NCBI GenBank assembly: GCA_027067975.1
Contig: JAMOUS010000124.1
Coordinates: 1 to 44,867, forward strand
Length of the DNA stretch: 44,867 nucleotides
Direction: 5' to 3'
From: Bacteroidales bacterium
GTDB lineage: Bacteria; Bacteroidota; Bacteroidia; Bacteroidales; VadinHA17
This document shows positions 43,385 through 44,867 of the stretch, piece after piece. The notes beneath the pieces are model-generated. The model searched no databases and was not told the origin of the DNA. It was given only the letters and a program-made list of their open reading frames with translations. How positions within the stretch are numbered: the first letter of the stretch is position 1; each line of letters starts with the position of its first letter. The position numbers were made by a program, and so were the translations under genes.

Positions 43385-44533
43385 ATGCACATGAAAAGGA
43401 TATTGCGCAAAACTTCCGTATTCTTTCTCGCACTCGTCCTGTTGGGAGCCTGCCAGCGGGGCAACGACATCGAAAAGAAGAAAAAGCAACTGGCCCGCTA
43501 CAAGACCCAGCTCGTAGAGCTTACCCTCAAGATCAAACAACTGGAAAAAGAGTTGGCCGCCGACACCCTTCATGCCGGTCCCTCGCTCATCCCGGTCAGG
43601 ACCCTCACCCTCCAACCCATCCCCTTTTCCCACGATGTGGAAGTGTCCGGCACGGTGATCCCCGAAAAAGAAGCTTTCGTCAGCTCCGAGATCAACGGCC
43701 AGATCAAAAAGATCTATGTCATCGAAGGCCAGCATGTCAAAGAGGGACAACTCCTGCTGAAGCTCAACACCGAAGTGACCGAAAGCTCGATCGCCGAGGC
43801 CAAAGCCCAGCTGGCCCTGGCCGAAAAGCTCTATGAAAAACAGAAAGAGCTGTGGGACCAGCACATCGGCAGCGAGGTGCAATATCTGCAGGCCAAGACC
43901 AACCTGGAGGCTGCCCGCGAACGGCTCCGTTCGCTCGAGGCCCGTCTCGACATGGCTTATATCAAAGCCCCCTTCGACGGGATCATCGACGAGATCCACG
44001 CCAAGGAGGGAGAACTGGCCGCCCCCGGCCGCCAGTTGGTGCAACTGCTCAACCTCGACCGCATGAAGATCTATGCCGACGTCTCCGAAACCTACCTCCA
44101 AAAGGTCCATAAGGGCGATAAGGTGGAGGTGCTCTTCCCCGACCTGGACAGCGAACCCTACCGTCTCTCCGTCTTTCGCAAGGAAAACGCCATTAACCCC
44201 AAAAGCCGCACCTTCAAGATCGAGATCAAACTGAACAACCCAGGCTGGTATATCAAACCCAACCTCTTCACGCTGGTACGCTTCCGCGATTACCACAACC
44301 CCCGGGCCCTGGTGGTGCCCTCGGAGATCATCAAGAAGGATATCCACGGTTATTTCCTTTACGTGGTCCGTCAGCAAGGCAAGGAGACCGTGGCACGCAA
44401 AGTGTACATCACCCCCGGTGTCTTTTTCAAGGACCATACCCAGGTGCGCGAAGGCCTCGCCGCCGGCGACCGGGTGATCGTCGAAGGCTACGACCAGGTG
44501 ACCAACGGCGAAAAGATCCAGGTGACCGAATAA
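43385..44533 (+). CDS. RND efflux periplasmic adaptor subunit (HlyD/MFP), lipoprotein
   Basis: 382 residues. The N-terminal lipobox LVLLGAC puts the protein as a lipoprotein on the inner membrane. Residues about 30-60 form a coiled coil (KKKKQLARYKTQLVELTLKIKQLEKEL). The barrel-sandwich hybrid begins VEVSGTVIPEKEAFVSSEINGQIKKIYV with GQHVKEGQLLLKL, a helical hairpin follows, then the second half (YIKAPFDGIIDEIHAKEGELAAPGRQLVQL) and a beta-barrel and membrane-proximal domain. It bridges the RND pump to TolC. ATGs at 43385 and 43391 are both possible. It starts 6 bases after the TolC stop. Confidence 0.92.
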   Translation: MHMKRILRKTSVFFLALVLLGACQRGNDIEKKKKQLARYKTQLVELTLKIKQLEKELAADTLHAGPSLIPVRTLTLQPIPFSHDVEVSGTVIPEKEAFVSSEINGQIKKIYVIEGQHVKEGQLLLKLNTEVTESSIAEAKAQLALAEKLYEKQKELWDQHIGSEVQYLQAKTNLEAARERLRSLEARLDMAYIKAPFDGIIDEIHAKEGELAAPGRQLVQLLNLDRMKIYADVSETYLQKVHKGDKVEVLFPDLDSEPYRLSVFRKENAINPKSRTFKIEIKLNNPGWYIKPNLFTLVRFRDYHNPRALVVPSEIIKKDIHGYFLYVVRQQGKETVARKVYITPGVFFKDHTQVREGLAAGDRVIVEGYDQVTNGEKIQVTE

Positions 44534-44549
44534 GCTACGACCAAACCGC

Positions 44550-44867
44550 ATGACCATGGAAAACGAACCGATGAAGGACAAAGTGATCCGGAACTTCGGG
44601 TTGACCACCCTCTCGCTGAAGAACAGGAACACGGTCTTCCTGATGACGATCGTACTGGTCATCTTCGGCCTGGTCTCTTATATCCGCCTCCCCAAAGAGC
44701 TGTTCCCCGACGTGGTGGTGCCGACAGTCCTGGTGCAGACAGTCTATCCGGGCAACTCCCCCGCCGACATAGAGAACCTGATCACCCGGCCGCTCGAAAA
44801 AGAGATCGACGGGATCCGCGGCATCAAAAAGCTTACTTCCCAGTCGTTCCAGGACCTATCGTTCATC
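44550..44867 (+). CDS. RND efflux permease, N-terminal fragment (runs off the window)
   Basis: The open frame from 44550 (or the ATG at 44556) gives about 106 residues: a cytoplasmic head, TM1 (TVFLMTIVLVIFGLVSYIRL), then PKELFPDVVVPTVLVQTVYPG and SPADIENLITRPLEKEIDG, which is the standard start of an AcrB-type RND permease pore domain. The window ends inside it. It is missing from the ORF track because it is truncated. It completes the TetR-TolC-HlyD-RND operon. The exported compound is unknown; the LFPDVVVP wording favours the hydrophobe/amphiphile exporter type over metal exporters. Confidence 0.93.
   Translation, partial: MTMENEPMKDKVIRNFGLTTLSLKNRNTVFLMTIVLVIFGLVSYIRLPKELFPDVVVPTVLVQTVYPGNSPADIENLITRPLEKEIDGIRGIKKLTSQSFQDLSFI

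Noticed and set aside
42698-44662. 654-aa minus-strand ORF over TolC and HlyD
   Set aside because: Shadow of two well-supported efflux genes.

Overview
The window reads as a gap-free piece of a GC-rich Bacteroidetes chromosome, most likely order Bacteroidales. Four things point there. Several 5' regions carry the Bacteroidetes promoter form (TTTG, about 20 nt, TAnnTTTG). Ribosome binding sites are mostly A-rich with no Shine-Dalgarno. The family set is typical (GldA-type ATPase, PadR between two PspC proteins, FucP-type sugar porter, PPi-type PFK, TolC/HlyD/RND after TetR). Gene architecture is compact. Placement within Bacteroidales (Dysgonomonadaceae-like) is only an impression. I see no tRNA, rRNA, CRISPR array, insertion sequence or phage gene. 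The first and last genes run off the ends.

Layout. 1-2.5 kb: end of an M16 peptidase, RlpA-like SPOR protein, GH125 mannosidase. 2.5-9.7 kb: a sugar cluster of FHS/FucP-type porter, ROK kinase, CBM9-like protein, PPi-type phosphofructokinase, PIG-L deacetylase, SIS isomerase, a strong terminator, then a second ROK kinase. Together these could form an amino-sugar route (import, phosphorylation, deacetylation, isomerisation/deamination, entry to glycolysis). 9.7-13.6 kb: small membrane protein, acyl-CoA ligase, IspD and an exported lactonase, the last three with overlapping start/stop codons. 13.6-14.3 kb: an unusual gene-free region of hairpins and degenerate short repeats. 14.3-19.9 kb: cysS, a repeat-rich convergent intergenic region, DUF2147 protein, TetR plus RNase R, and a patatin.

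19.9-27.5 kb is a methionine block on the minus strand: metY-metX behind a SAM-I riboswitch with a good promoter, and metH-metF with their own promoter. At 38 kb metK lies on the plus strand behind a second, structurally different element that matches SAM-II. Two SAM-sensing RNA classes thus appear to control synthesis of methionine and of SAM itself within about 11 kb.

27.5-37.9 kb: a glycosyltransferase, a 34-bp perfect palindrome, a Tat-exported phosphoesterase, a PspC-PadR-PspC operon with a candidate operator, a Na+/solute symporter coupled by ATGA overlap to an exported TPR-CHAT protease, and an orphan GldA-like ATPase. 38-44.9 kb: metK-GNAT-HAD operon, then a TetR-TolC-HlyD-RND efflux operon whose promoter contains a long near-perfect inverted repeat.

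Product calls rest on motifs read by eye from the translations. No database search was run.
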